In this document: positions 24,452 to 37,974 of the stretch, one piece after another
How positions within the stretch are numbered: position 1 is the stretch's first letter
How the letters are laid out: the number at the start of each line of letters is the position of its first letter
NCBI GenBank assembly: GCA_032207245.1
Contig: CM063502.1
Coordinates: forward strand, 111,687,199 to 111,751,198
From: Pardosa pseudoannulata
Taxonomy: Eukaryota > Arthropoda > Arachnida > Araneae > Lycosidae
Direction of reading: 5' to 3'
Length of the DNA stretch: 64,000 nt
Notes under the pieces: generated by a model
Told to the model about the DNA's origin: nothing
What the model saw: only the letters and a program-made list of their open reading frames with translations
Database searches by the model: none
Program-made: the position numbers and the translations under genes

Positions 24452-27400
24452 AAAATGTGACTACGAAAAGATGCAAAATAGAGATAATGAAAAATTACAA
24501 TTCCTTATCAATATAAGTAAATCTCAAAAAATTGAAAGGTAACCATACATATTTTTTTCAAAAATTGTTATTTCATATTCCTTGTGACATTGAGGCAATC
24601 AAACCTTGAATATTTACCCGTGGAATATTTACCCATGTACTTAGATATCCTGGCTTTAAAAAATCTTTTGCCTTATCAAATCTTTATGATTCGTGCATTC
24701 TTTTTATGTGCATTTAAAAGAAAAGAAGGATAAGAATACCGACATAAAAAGTGTGTGCAATAAAGAAGAAATGATTTTCTTTTAAAACAGCCTATACGCC
24801 GTATTGTAGAAAAATACGTTATCGGTTAATGTTTTGTCGTTGACTGAATATTCAGCATTTATTAGGCACTATTAGATATTAAAACAAGTATTCTAAAGCA
24901 GTACTCCAAACTCACAGTACTTAACTTACTGAAATTAATCCGTTAATTGTTTTTCCAATGCAGTATTAAGTAAGTGTTAAACTTATTACTATATATTACT
25001 GATATTACAAAAATTAAGTAGAATTTAATATCTAAAGAAATAAAGACTTAAATGAAATTCCACATTAGTATAAGGAAACTTTAATACTAAATGTATTTAG
25101 AAATCAAGCACAAGGTTAAAAAATTAAGTCTAGTTAATTTTAAAAATGTAATAAGTACAATTTTATATGAACTGAAAATGTATTATATTATCATTAACCT
25201 AAACGGTTAAAAGGGGATAATAACACGCTTCAAAAACTATATAATTGAAAGGGTGCACAAATTTACTTTGTCAAACTTATTAAAACGTTGCTAAAAATGC
25301 ATTATCGCTTTCATGTCAAGCTTGTTAAAAGGTTGTACTGAAAAGCTTGATTTAACCTTAATCTATTCAGTTTTTGTAAACTAGGAAGGTTGCAACAAAG
25401 GTTTACGCAAGTTCTTCATAATGTTATATCCTTGTTATCGACAACCTTGTGAAAAGGTTTTATCCTTGACTCTGATAAGGTAGAATAAAGGTTATGAAAA
25501 CCTTTTATTGCTTTCTGAGTATTTTCAGAGATAGTTTGAACATACTTTCAAAACAATCCACAAAACTGTTACACTAATATATAAAGTCATCATAAACTGA
25601 AACAAACTTTTATATGTTGGGTTTTTTTTTTATTTATTTTGAGATTTAATTCAGATAGCTTTGCTCTCCTAAATTTTGTCTCCATAGGCAGTCATCTACT
25701 ATTCTTACTTTCTATGTCCAACTTCGTCTACTTTAATCAGACATAGTTCTAAATCACTAGTCTTTCGTTATAAGAATGCATTTTTAAAATCAAGTCTCAA
25801 TACTGTCAGACGAAATTCGGCAAAGAATCCCAAAAAATTTAGGATCCATTACCTCTGCTCAGTTAGACATTTAATAGAAGTTTTATAGTTCCATGTACAT
25901 CAACAATCATATCAGATGTAATGAAATATTCTGAGAGCTTAAACAATTTGAGTATTTGCTATTTAAAATATGAATTTAAAGTAAAATGATTGGTTTGAAA
26001 TATTAAATGTTATAACTACTTAAAACCGCAACCCACTAAAATAACTGCAAAATATATTCTCTATCAAAGATTTTTTATTGCCTCAGTGCATTTCCCATTT
26101 AAATATAATGACTTAGATACTCTTACATCTTTGCATTTTTCTAAATGTAGCGTCGTGCACTAAGCAAAACTTTTAATGATACTCAAAGCTTACAGTTATT
26201 TCTTCAAAATGAAGCACTAAAGCAACTTGCATGTAAAAAAGCAAGCTAAAGAAAACGTTCCTTTAGTAGTTTTTAAAACTTTTACGCAGAAAAATTGACA
26301 AAATTTCAAAAATGTCTGTTTTTCATTTTCATCTATTATTTCTTTTTAAAAAATATTTGACATAATTGATGGCAGGAGAGAGTTTTTGAAGTCATCTTAA
26401 CAATCCATCATGATTCTATTCAATAACATTTTTTCTTCCCGTATTTTAAGACAGAAATCAAAAAATAAAATTCTTATAATCATCTACTCTAACTCGAAAA
26501 ATGTTCCGTTATTCCGTTAGGAATTTATTACATAATACGTTATATGAAATCTGAAATGCAGGGAAAAAAATTGCAGCGAACAGAGATACAAAACATTCTA
26601 AAATAAACTTTTCTTAATATTTCTGCCTCTGAACACTCACCATTTTCTTTCAAAAAATATGCAGCTTTTAAAAATTGCATATAATAACAGTTTTTCTTAA
26701 AAACCTCATGTTTCATTCATAGTCTTAAGAAAATAAAAGTTAAAGAAAACTCTTTGTTTAACTCTTTTTGAGTCATTTGTCTGAAGTAAAAAAATTTAGT
26801 TACTTTATACATAAATTATAACGAGAATAAAATTTAAATAATGTTTATTTAAATTTGGTTAGACATTTCTTTAGAAAATATACTCGTTATCATAATTAGT
26901 TATTTTATTACTACGTTTTAATCTTTAAACACAGTAATTTAGCATTATAGAAAAAGATTACATTTTTTAAAAAGCAGACTTTAAATGAGCTGGTAATACA
27001 TATTATTTAAGTCTCTAACTTCTTTTATTCTCAGAATAAAGAATATTTTATTCTAATAAAAGAGAAAGATAACCACAATGATAAAAGCAATCTAGTCCTG
27101 AAACATCCAAATTTATCGTAATTGTTAGAATTCTGTAGGATTTAATGAAATATTTTTGGCATTTATTGAGTAAAAAATTCATTAAGTGACATTTGTAAAG
27201 AATTTCCAACATTTTTATTAATCACGATAAAAAAAGAACCTGGATAATTAAGAAAAATTCTGAGCTCTAACGTTCTTTTTTTTTAAAGAAATGATTCAGT
27301 GATATCTTTCAAAGTATTCGCAAAAATTTCTTTGAATAATAAACTCACTTTTCTTTTCGCTTTGATACAGTCAATAAGGTAATTATACGTAAGAAAACTA

Positions 27401-27732
27401 TTTGATAAGTGCCGTGGCAAAGCGTAAGCTAAAATATTCATTCTAGTTAAGAATCTATCATTAGGAAAATGCCTACTAGAAAAGAATTAAACACTTTTTC
27501 GTTCTCTCGAAAACGGAAGGAGAGTTTTTTTTTTATATTTTTTCCCCGTCTGAAGTGTAATGTTCCTCAGTGAATGCTAAAATGCTAGGGTGCAGCTGAA
27601 AAATTATCTCCTTCAAGACCCAGAAGTGAGACTTAATTTCCGTCCGCTTCCGCTCATCAGTTATCTTGATTTTTTTTTTTTCCTTTCCTCTATCGCTTTC
27701 GGCTTTTGCAAGTTCCAGAGATGCGAGAAAAC
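24452..27732. other. AT-rich stretch with a cluster of AAGGTT/AACCTT motifs
   Basis: Within 25205-25505 about nine AAGGTT or AACCTT hexamers occur on both strands, denser than nearby sequence. This could be subterminal repeats of an old transposon, but no terminal repeats or target duplication were found. The rest shows no coding or repeat structure; 27590-27787 (+) is an open frame ending in duplicated non-coding sequence. Confidence 0.4.
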
Positions 27733-28850
27733 ATTTTCAGCAGCGAAAACTTCCTGCATGTCAAATTCTCGCTGTAGCTCAAAGTAAATAATCTTTTTCA
27801 TGATGTTTCATGATTCCCATAATCTATTTTGAAATATATATTTTTTAAAGTTTTAGATAATTTTAAAGTTTTCATTTATATTTTATATTATTATATATAT
27901 ATATTTTTCAATCTGGTCCGGATTTTAAAGAAATTGTAAATTAGATATTTAAAAATATTCAGACAAGAAATATAACAGGGAATTCAGACAAGCATATGCT
28001 ACGATATAGCGACTGTTGTTTGGTAGTATTGGGAAGTTCGTTTAAAACTGTGAGCTGTTAAAGTTTTCATTTATATTTTATATTATATTATATATTTTTT
28101 TTCAGTCTGGTTTGGATTTTAATGAAATTGTAAATTAGATATTTCCAAATATTCAGACAAGAAATATAACAATGAATTCAGACAAGTATATGCTACGATA
28201 TAGCGACTGTTGTTTTGTAATATTGGGAAGTGTGTTTAAAACAGTAAGCTGTTAAAGTTTTCATTTATAATTTATATTATATTATATACTTTTTTTTTTC
28301 AATCTGGTCCGGATTTTAAAGAAATTGTTAATTAGATATTTCCAAATATTCAGACAAGAAATATAACAGTGAATTCAGACAAGCATATGCTACGATATAG
28401 CGACTGTTGTTTGGTAGTATTGGGAAGTCCGTTTAAAACTGTAAACTGTTAAAGTTTTCATTTATATTTTATATTATATTATATTTTTTTTCAATCTGGT
28501 CCGGATTTTAATGGAATTGTTAATTAGATATTTCCAAATATTCAGACAAGAAATATAACAGTGAATTCAGACAAGTATATGCTACGATATAGCGACTGTT
28601 GTTTTGTAATATTGGGATGTGTGTTTAAAACAGTAAAGATATATTAATTTATGCAACATACGGATTTAATAGCAATATTTTTCAATTCAATTCCTAGGAT
28701 CATTCCAATATTTTATATTACAGGCATGCAAAATATAATGATACTCGCTTTCAAAAGTCAGTTAAGTCGTATCCTAAATAGTAATTAAATGTATGGAAAC
28801 CTAAATCAGAGTTCATGAAGCCATACAAATAGGAAGTATGATAAGCATTT
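27733..28850. repeat. Segmental duplication, copy 1 (contains 195-bp array)
   Basis: Runs from TTTTCAGCAGCGAAAACTTC through an AT-rich segment, a four-unit tandem array (27865-28640), and a distal block from AAAGATATATTAATTTATGC to GGAAGTATGATAAGC. The same order recurs at 28851-29371. Confidence 0.85.
27865..28640. repeat. 195-bp tandem array with A-B-A-B order
   Basis: Units begin AAAGTTTTCATTTATA at 27865, 28060, 28254 and 28451. Units 1 and 3 share ACAAGCATATGC and TTTGGTAGTATTGGGAAG. Units 2 and 4 share ACAAGTATATGC and TTTTGTAATATTGGGA and GTGTGTTTAAAACAG. The array is thus a 390-bp dimer copied once, a small higher-order repeat. Confidence 0.9.
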
Positions 28851-29371
28851 TCAGCAGCGAAAACTTCCTGCAAGTCAAATTCTCACTGTAGCTCAAAGTA
28901 AATAATCTTTTTCATGATGTTTCACGATTCCCATAATCTATTTTGAAATATATATTTTTTAAAGTTTTATATAATTTTAAAGTTTTCATTTACATTTTAT
29001 ATTATATATTTTTTTCAATCTGTCCGGATTTTAAAGAATTTGTAAATTAGATATTTCCGAATATCCATACAAAGAATATAACAGAAAATTCAGACAAGCA
29101 TATGCTACGATATAGCGACTGTTGTTTGGTAGTATTGGGAAGTGTGTTCAAAACCGTAAAGATATATTAATTTATGCAACATACGGATTCAATATCAATA
29201 TTTTTGAATTCAATTCCTAGGATTATTCCAATATTTTATATTACAGACATGCAAAATATAATGATACTCGCTTTCAAAAGTCAGTTAAGCTGTATCCTAA
29301 ATAGTAATTAAATGTATGGAAACCTAAATCAGAGTAAGTTCATGAAGCCATAAAAATCGGAAATATGATAA
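28851..29371. repeat. Segmental duplication, copy 2
   Basis: Same block order as 27733-28850 but with a single 195-bp unit (28979-29160) in place of four. The distal part (29160-29371) matches 28630-28850 closely, differing by a few bases and an AGTA insertion near 29335. Confidence 0.88.
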
Positions 29372-29446
29372 GCTTAATTACATTATTTTCAACATGATCA
29401 TTATTTTAGCACATTAAATCCTTAGTAAGACATGTGGTATATGTTC

Positions 29447-29885
29447 TGACTTTGAACGCTACGGTCTGCGCTAATGCAACACAAGCTGCAATGAAACAGG
29501 GACCTACTTCTTGATAATTTGTGACAAGTCATTTTTCCTGTAAGGCATCAGTGGTGCACGCTAGAGAATCTTCTAAAGTTTGGCCCTTCTTCGGAATGGG
29601 AGGGGCTGTGCAGCTGATTCCGGAAGTTTCTTCCACCTGCCGATCTCTCTTTGAAGAAGACATCGAGACCGATTTATGCTATAGGTTCTCTGGATGTTTA
29701 GGGAAATATTTAGTGCGCCTGCTGTCTCAAACTTGGAACCCCTGGATTTTAGCTTAGAGCATTGATTAGATCATTTCAGAACCCTAGAACCTTCTGTTCA
29801 GAATTGATTCCGAATAACCTTGAACATTCTGAGAGCAGTGGTATTCAAACACATAATTCTAGTATCGAAAGTCAACACCTCATTT
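29447..29885 (-). mobile_element. tRNA-derived SINE (family 1, copy 8), split by an insertion
   Basis: The tail-side half (AACGCTACGGTCTGC to GGGACCTACTTCTTGA) lies at 29447-29514. The head-side half (CTGTTCAGAATTGATTCCGA to about 29885) resumes at ~29793. The two halves overlap slightly in SINE coordinates, CCTACTTCTTGA against CCTTCTGTTCAGA, as expected if an insertion duplicated its target. The copy is decayed. Confidence 0.65.
29515..29790. mobile_element. ~275-bp insertion inside the split SINE, unidentified
   Basis: A GC-richer segment with an open 78-codon + frame (29521-29757) that I do not recognise. Its ends coincide with the break in the SINE and with a possible degenerate ~12-bp target duplication. 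There is no A-tail, B box or terminal inverted repeat that I can see. Class unknown. Confidence 0.4.
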
Positions 29886-30310
29886 TTTCCCCTTCCTTTG
29901 CTATGTCACTTTTGGCTTAAGTTCCAGAGCCGCGAGAAAAGATTAACACTTTCTGCATGTCAATTTCTCTCTTTATCACAAATAAAATAATCTTTTTCAC
30001 GATATTTCATATTTCCCCTAATCAACTTTATTACAAAATACTTTTTAAGCTGATACATCCACTGAAACATTATAAAATATTCTTTCACTTTGGTATGTTT
30101 TTAAAGGAAGTATAAATTAAATATATTAAAATATTTTAAATATTACGAATTAGCAGGGATTTAAGATATGTGGGTGCTACTATGTGGCACATACCGGTTG
30201 GCAATTTTGGGAAGTACTTTTGGTGACACTAAAGTATATTAGTTAACTTATGCGAGATACAGAGTAAATCACGATATTCTACAAGTTAAGTACTAGGACC
30301 ATCATAATTT
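29886..30310. repeat. Old diverged paralogue of the 27.7-29.4 kb duplication
   Basis: Shares recognisable blocks in the same order: TTCCAGAG.CGCGAGAAAA, CT(T/G)CATGTCAA, ATAATCTTTTTCA, then ATTTTGGGAAGT and TAACTTATGCGAGATAC against TAATTTATGCAACATAC. Divergence is much higher than between the two main copies. Confidence 0.6.
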
Positions 30311-31459
30311 AATCAGAGCTATTTGTAATAAAATTATTTTTTTCAAAAGCCCTATCAGAATATCCTAATTAGTGAAGTTAAATAAATATCAAGTGTCAAT
30401 TGCGACATATAAAAAGAAAAATTAAAGAGTTTAATTATTATTATCTTTACATTAATTGTTGTTATATACAGATTTTGGGAGCTTTTCTCTAAATAAAATA
30501 AATTTATTAAACGGAATTTTGTGATGTCTCAAATTTAAAACATTTGTCATAATCTAAAAACTTTCAAAAACTTACAGATATTTGGAGAGATTCAAAAAGT
30601 TTAATAGGATTTTTTATATATTCTACACATTTTACATAGGGCTAAATATATAGGACACCCTAAATTTAAGATTTCTTTTAGGTAATTTCTTATTCCATGA
30701 AAATCTCTTTCTTACAAGTTTCGTTTGGAAAAAATAAAAGTTAATGTTTTTCTGAAACTATAATTAATGTGTAATATTTTTGTCATAACATAATTGAGAA
30801 TCGGAGATCTTTATTCAAATGTCACGAGAAGAAAATGTTTCAGAAACAATGTTTGAGATTACACGAAACCTTTCATCATCTATGTTTTTGAGAGGTTTAT
30901 TCGTTATCTTGAAGTTTCTTAAAGTTTACGAGGCTTGCACTGCTACTAGCGTTATAACAACAACCGGCTAGAGCCATATCTTATAATAATGCCGTATAAT
31001 ACCTCAGAATTGATATTCTTTACCAATTGACTCAAAATCCGAATTCAATTATTTTGAAGAGATTTGTTTATCATAATACGATTGTTGTTAAGATTTATGA
31101 CATTTTATATTATACTAAAGTTAGTGTAAAATTAAATTATTCTATTCAGATGGCAACACATTTAAAAAGTTTCAATTATTCAATTTATCAAAACTTTTAA
31201 AATTAGAAATTAATATTTATTCGTTGTTACGGATCAAAATTTGAGAAGGAATAATATTTTGTAACATTAGAATAAATTTTACTGTACACCAAAGGTTTAA
31301 AGATATAAATTAGTTATTGTATTTATGATTCATAAATAACCATATTTAGATAATTTTGCTAAACTATATTTCTAGAAAGGTGTCACAAAATAGTCGTAAA
31401 GACTCAAAAAATAAAACTGCTTCAAATGGTTTCATTTTAAAAAAATTCCAAGTTTTTTT
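30311..31459. other. AT-rich stretch, no feature seen
   Basis: No coding, array or terminal-repeat structure recognised. Confidence 0.5.
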
Positions 31460-31700
31460 AAAAGCGTAATGTTCCGAAAGTTGATGGCAAAATGCTGAGT
31501 TCGGCTAAAAAATAATCTTTATCTAGACAGAAAAGCGAGACTTAATTTCCGTCTTCTCATAAGTTATCCAGATTTTTTTTCACCACTTTCTTTCATGGAA
31601 GAAAGCAGTCTGGCGAGTTGCATATTTTCGGCACGTCAAAAGCGTGTGGCGACAATAGAAAAACCTTTGTCAAGAAATTTTCAATATTGCTTTCAGTGTT
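31460..31700. repeat. Diverged paralogue of 27.5-27.76 kb
   Basis: Shares GTAATGTTCC, AAAATGCT(A/G)(G/A)G, GACTTAATTTCCGTC, CATCAGTTATC/CATAAGTTATCC and a following pyrimidine-rich stretch, in the same order as 27560-27700. It indicates that the duplicated region once extended further left. Confidence 0.55.
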
Positions 31701-32520
31701 ACTGAACTTCCAAATAAAACTTGAAATTGTTGAGTTTGGAACTCGAAGCAAAAAGTTGGTGCAGTTCATTTTTAGCAGAACACTGACCTCAAAATTTATA
31801 TAAACTCATTAAAACTGCCTTCTGTCTGTTCTCATGCTCTATATTTACATACCCTCTACGTTTAAAAGGATAGGCTGAACTTTTCACGGGCATACTGAGA
31901 TAAAACTATAATTGCTCTAAATTTTCAATGAAAAAAACCTTAATAATATGGGAAGTATGTTGCTTAAAAATTTATAAAAATATGCATCATATAGTATTGT
32001 TTGCTGAATTCTATAAATAAAGCTGTATTTAAATGTTACTATTTTAGAAGTTGATCTAAAAATGAGTTTTAGTTCATATGAAATAATGACTTTAAATTAG
32101 CAAGTGATATTGTTTAATTTTGCTAACAGATATAAAATAGAGCAAACTTCAAAACCAATTAATTTTTCAGGCAACAAAATTTAGGAAGCTTATATGCCGA
32201 AATTTGTAATTAAAACTTCCAAAAATAAACTTCGAGAGTAAATTACAATTATCAAAATCTTCAGTGTCAGATTTCTTTACAAGCAAAATTCAAATATTGA
32301 CAAAATTTTAAAAATTCGAGATTTATTAAATCTTACACAATACTGCATTTTTAAAATCATTTTATACAAACTATAAGTAACCAATCTGGACTAAATTTAT
32401 AAGTGCAAAATGTGTGATTTTACTTAGTGTAATACAAATTTAAACAATCCGATTGCATGGTGTCAAAAAGTGTTGATAATTTGGGTTAGAATCCTCAAAA
32501 CTTAGTTCCTATAGGGAAAC
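31701..32520. other. AT-rich stretch, no feature seen
   Basis: Nothing recognised beyond short chance frames. Confidence 0.5.
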
Positions 32521-33383
<863 letters not shown>

Positions 33384-33897
33384 GTACTGTAACGATCCGT
33401 TACATGACCCCAAAACGAACAAGGAGCCCAAAAGGTGACCTTTCGTCGTGGACTCACGATTAGCCTATAATAGAACCAGGTGGTCTAAACACCGTAATTG
33501 AAAACTGTGCGTCGCCGGCTCCAATACGTCTGGCCATTGTAACCTGTTGAATGGACCTTTACTGTGTACATAATTGAGTGCACCTTGCCGCCCATTAGCG
33601 GTTACAAAAAGGCCATTAAGCTGGTTAAGTTGATGAATCTGAGAATTGCTACATCTGGAAACAGGACAGCTGATCGGAGACTTGGGAGTGACCGCAAGAT
33701 TGCGTCACCCTGGCTCGGGAAGTTTCTCGAAGGATCGAGAAGTACAGGAGTGCTGAGTATAAAAGAAAAGGACCGGACTAGAACGGGGGCTTTTAGCTTT
33801 GTTTCTTCTCTCGAGGCTTCTACCTGCTAGAGCCTGGTCGATCGAGGACCGCTCGTATCTCCGTGTCTGGAGTTTGCTTTTTTTTAGAGACTGTATG
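33384..33897 (+). other. LTR-like or promoter-like island between (TA)n tracts
   Basis: A 514-bp island of roughly balanced base composition. It starts near TGTAACGATCCGTTACA (33388), the TG-start and short inverted repeat seen in many Ty3/Gypsy LTRs. At ~33759 there is GAGTATAAAAGAAAAGGACC, a TATA-box-like element, followed by a T/C-rich, then GC-rich stretch resembling an R-U5 region. No matching CA end, primer-binding site, gag/pol or target duplication was found. It is a candidate solo-LTR fragment only; the 88-codon + frame (33564-33830) is unrecognised. Confidence 0.35.
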
Positions 33898-34429
<532 letters not shown>

Positions 34430-34725
34430 CGAACATCCAGTGAAATAATTCCAGTATAGCACAAATAAATGTTTTAAATTATAAAGTAATAAAAACTAAG
34501 TATATTGTTGAAAAGTATGCATTGATTAATACATTTTTACGTTGATCACTGTCTTTCAAAACATATTGGAATTAATCTTAGTACATGAATATTTATTATT
34601 AGTAAAATGAATATTTCATGGGTATAAGAAAGTTCTGAAGTAGTTAAAAAGGGTGAAGCTAAGGGTGAAGCTTTTATAATGGTTTTTAATGTACGAAATT
34701 AATTTTTAAAAGATGGTGGATCGAA
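34430..34725. repeat. Dispersed repeat R2, copy A
   Basis: Shares CTTTCAAAACATATTGGAAT, GAATATTTCATGGGTATAA, GGTGAAGCTTTTATAATG and GTGGATCGAAC with 36466-36742 in the same order and orientation. Copy A has a local duplication of AAGGGTGAAGCT. Confidence 0.9.
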
Positions 34726-36423
34726 CAGAAATGATATAAAAATTTAGAACTGTCACATATTGTTCGTGAATTATCATTCTTATTTGCCAGTAAAAAGAAT
34801 ACAGCTTATCGGTACATGGACTAACTTCTAAATCTGGTAGGTATGAGTAATGAAAGAAAGAATACTTTAATATTACTCTTTTCAACTTCTTCTTCAAGTG
34901 GCTTGTACTGGTCAAAAGTAAAATTGGCCAAAAAATGCCTTAATAATACCTTGGCCAAATAATACCTTACCTACACGTGGCTATGATGTAAACTTCATAA
35001 TTTTTCTAAAAGATGACTAAATACAGGATTTAAAAAAAGTTTTTATGTTAAAATTTAGCTTCTTTTTCATACCTTTATTATTAATCCACTCGAAATAACA
35101 CATTTTCTAAAGTGTGTAATTTTAAGAGAATAAGGATAAATTTCCAGGTTTACAGAAAATTTTAATAACGCTATTAAAATGGCAAATTATAAAAAACTGG
35201 TTCGGCAATTTCTTTAGAAATAAAACTATAGCTCTAGACTCAAGCCTGCAGTAGCGTAATTATTCGCCTACGTAACGCCTACACATTAGGAGAGAATAAA
35301 TCATTATTGCAGAAAATATCTAAGCGAAAGGCCTTTAATATATTTAAAGGATTCTAATTCATTAATAATGCATCATTTTAAACACGCAATACTTGCATTC
35401 TAATACAATTAACACTAGCAAAACATTCTATTCAAATATTCCACACTCCAAGGAGGTTTTTAACTCAATAATTTAAATTATACGTACGAATAAATTAAGA
35501 CGAACACAGAGAATCTCTTTTGAAACTAATTGGGGCTGCATCTAAGACTTTATTTAAAATTAAATGATACATTCTGCTATTTCAAAGAGAATAATGCTGT
35601 GCACATGTACGGAAATAAAGGACTTAAGATTAAAATATTTTAAAATAATTGATGCCACTAAGTATCAGACAATATCGAGTGACAAATTTTAAAGAAAATT
35701 TAGTTTGGAAATACCTCTCGTTATTTTAAGGTAACGGACTGGGTTCGAGTATCAAATTTAAAAGCCATGTTTTACATAATTTTATAACTTAATTATTTCT
35801 TAAGTGTTTGCACATATAAGAACATGAAAATGAAAACTTTTGTATAAATATACACTTTTTTTTTACAAAATGTCTATAGCAGCCACTTTAAAATATTTAG
35901 ATTTATAAGTTGGAACTAAACTGAAATAATTAGTAAAATTATATTTTAAAAATAAAAGCTGGATTTTACCATTTCTTACTAATAATATTCATTTAAAATA
36001 TAAATTCCAGTTTTTCAAATACAAATTCCGATTTGATGATCAAAAATAAAAATTGTCATAACTTCTAGTTTAAAAGATTGTGAAGGCAAAAGAAAAATTG
36101 CAAAGGAAAGCAAATATTAGGATTTTTCAAACAAATCAGCAAAGGAAATTTCGAATTTTTCGCAAAACAAATCATTTAAAGTCAGTCGAATAACTTAAAA
36201 TTTTAAAATTGCTGTTTAGAATATAATAATCCTACTAACAGAGCTAAAGTATAATAAATGTGAGTGTTTTAAAATTTCCCATTAAGATATATCCCTCCTT
36301 AAATGCTTACAGTCTAATTGTAGCCTAAACTGTATTTAGGGCAATCCATACCATGGTGAAAGGAATTTCTGGTATTTCAACTTTAACTTTTCTGTAAAAA
36401 TCCGTTATTTTCGTTTTTTCAAG
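34726..36423. other. AT-rich stretch, no gene seen
   Basis: Near 34890-34924 lies a 33-bp segment (CTTCAAGTGGCTTGTACTGG and on) repeated just upstream of R2 copy B at 36424-36458. In copy A it is downstream of R2, so the two duplicated pieces have been rearranged. Otherwise nothing. Confidence 0.5.
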
Positions 36424-36465
36424 TTCTTCAAGTTGATTGTACTGGTCAAAAGTAAAATTCCCTCC

Positions 36466-36742
36466 TAACATCCATTGAAATAGCTCGAGTATAGCAAAAA
36501 TAAATGTTTCAAATTATAAAGTGATAAAAACTAACCATATTGTTGAAAAGTATACATCGAGTAATGCATTTTTAAGTGGATCAATGTCTTTCAAAACATA
36601 TTGGAATTAATCTTAGTACTTTATATAATGAATATTTCATGGGTATAAAAATGTTCTGTTAATAAGTAGCTAAAAATGGTGAAGCTTTTATAATGTTTTT
36701 TAATGCATGAAATTATTTTATGAAAGACAGTGGATCGAACGC
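36466..36742. repeat. Dispersed repeat R2, copy B
   Basis: Second copy of 34430-34725, about 2 kb downstream, with moderate divergence and small deletions. Confidence 0.9.
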
Positions 36743-36964
36743 ACATTTCTAGATTACAGATTTGTTTTTGTTCTGATTAAGGAAACACGCTGAGTACATA
36801 GAAATTATTTGACTAATCTAATCTCATATCAACATTTACTATTTATGTAAATATGTTAAATAAAACAACATTATACAAATTTATTTAAACGTTGAATGAT
36901 ACGATATATTCGAAGGACAGAATATCCTAAATCTTTATAAAGAATCAAAATATCCAAGTCCTAA

Positions 36965-37130
36965 TTTGGTTTCATATAAACCATTATAGTCTGCTATTTT
37001 TCTACCCGGACATACTTGTTAAAATACATTTCCACTGGTTTCGAAAAATCGGGCCAGTAAGGAGATTCGAACTAACTTGGGTTGCACGAGAAGTAATGTG
37101 CTACCTGTTCATTTACTGTTCCCCGCCAGG
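36965..37130 (-). mobile_element. tRNA-derived SINE, different head (probable)
   Basis: The reverse strand reads a tRNA-like head ending CTCGTGCAACCCAAG, then AGTTCGAATCTCC, a good B box. The 3' part, ATAGCAGACTATAATGG..GAAACC, resembles the family 1 tail, GTAGACCGTAGCGCTCC..AAACC. It looks like a related SINE with another tRNA head, or a very old family member. No target duplication seen. Confidence 0.45.
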
Positions 37131-37302
37131 TAGTATTAATTCAGTTTTGCGGTCTATTCCTATGACCTAAAACCTATCTAAAACCAATGTATCTAAAAAT
37201 ACCTTATCCAACCTACTCAAGTTTTGACGTATACGAGTGCTTTGTTCAATGTTGATATAATGTTAAAAACCACAGACTACAAAATAGGAAAACATTTTCG
37301 TT

Positions 37303-37974
37303 AAAAAATGTGTTGGCAGCATTATTAGAAACAAAAATATATAGTTTTAAAAACAAGATTATAAACTGGCATTTAAATGTATGTTACACATAGGACACCT
37401 CAAATATGTTCTCTGATATAATAGAAAAATAGCATTAACTTATTATTATATTTAAAGAAAAATAAATGAATCAATCAAAACAAGACAGTTTTTTTCTTAA
37501 TTAAATTAAACAGCTTCTAACGAGTTATAACGTAATATATCTAGTTTTATTTTTGCTTTCTTAATGCAAAACTTATGTAAAAAATATTTTAAAAACCTTT
37601 ATATTAAAATAAAAGCTACACAATCGATAAGTCAAAAAATGTGCTGGCAGCGTTATTAGAAAAAAAAAAGCTATATAGTTTTAAAAATAAAATTATAAAT
37701 TGACATTTAAATGTATGTTATACATAGGAAATCTCAAATATGTTCTCTTATATAATAGAAAAATTGCATTAAGGAAGTAAAATAATGACTTCTAATTATA
37801 TTTAAATAAAAATAAATGAATCAATCAAAACAAGACAGTTTTATGCTTAATTAAATTACAGAGCTTCTAATGAATGATGGCCTAATATATCTAGTTTTAT
37901 TTTTGCTTTCTTAATGCAAAACTTATGTAAAAAATATTTTAAAAACCTTTATATTAAAATAAAAGCTACACAAT
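37303..37974. repeat. Tandem duplication, ~331-bp unit x2
   Basis: AAAAAATGTG(T/C)TGGCAGC at 37303 recurs at 37634. Both copies run to AAAAGCTACACAAT with only scattered differences and a short extra segment in copy 2. Confidence 0.93.

Noticed and set aside
27865..28640. CRISPR-like array
   Set aside because: Direct units are ~195 bp with no short repeat/unique spacer structure, and the context is eukaryotic.
29521..29757. 78-codon + ORF
   Set aside because: Lies wholly within the insertion that splits a SINE, with no recognised domain; described as an unidentified insert instead.
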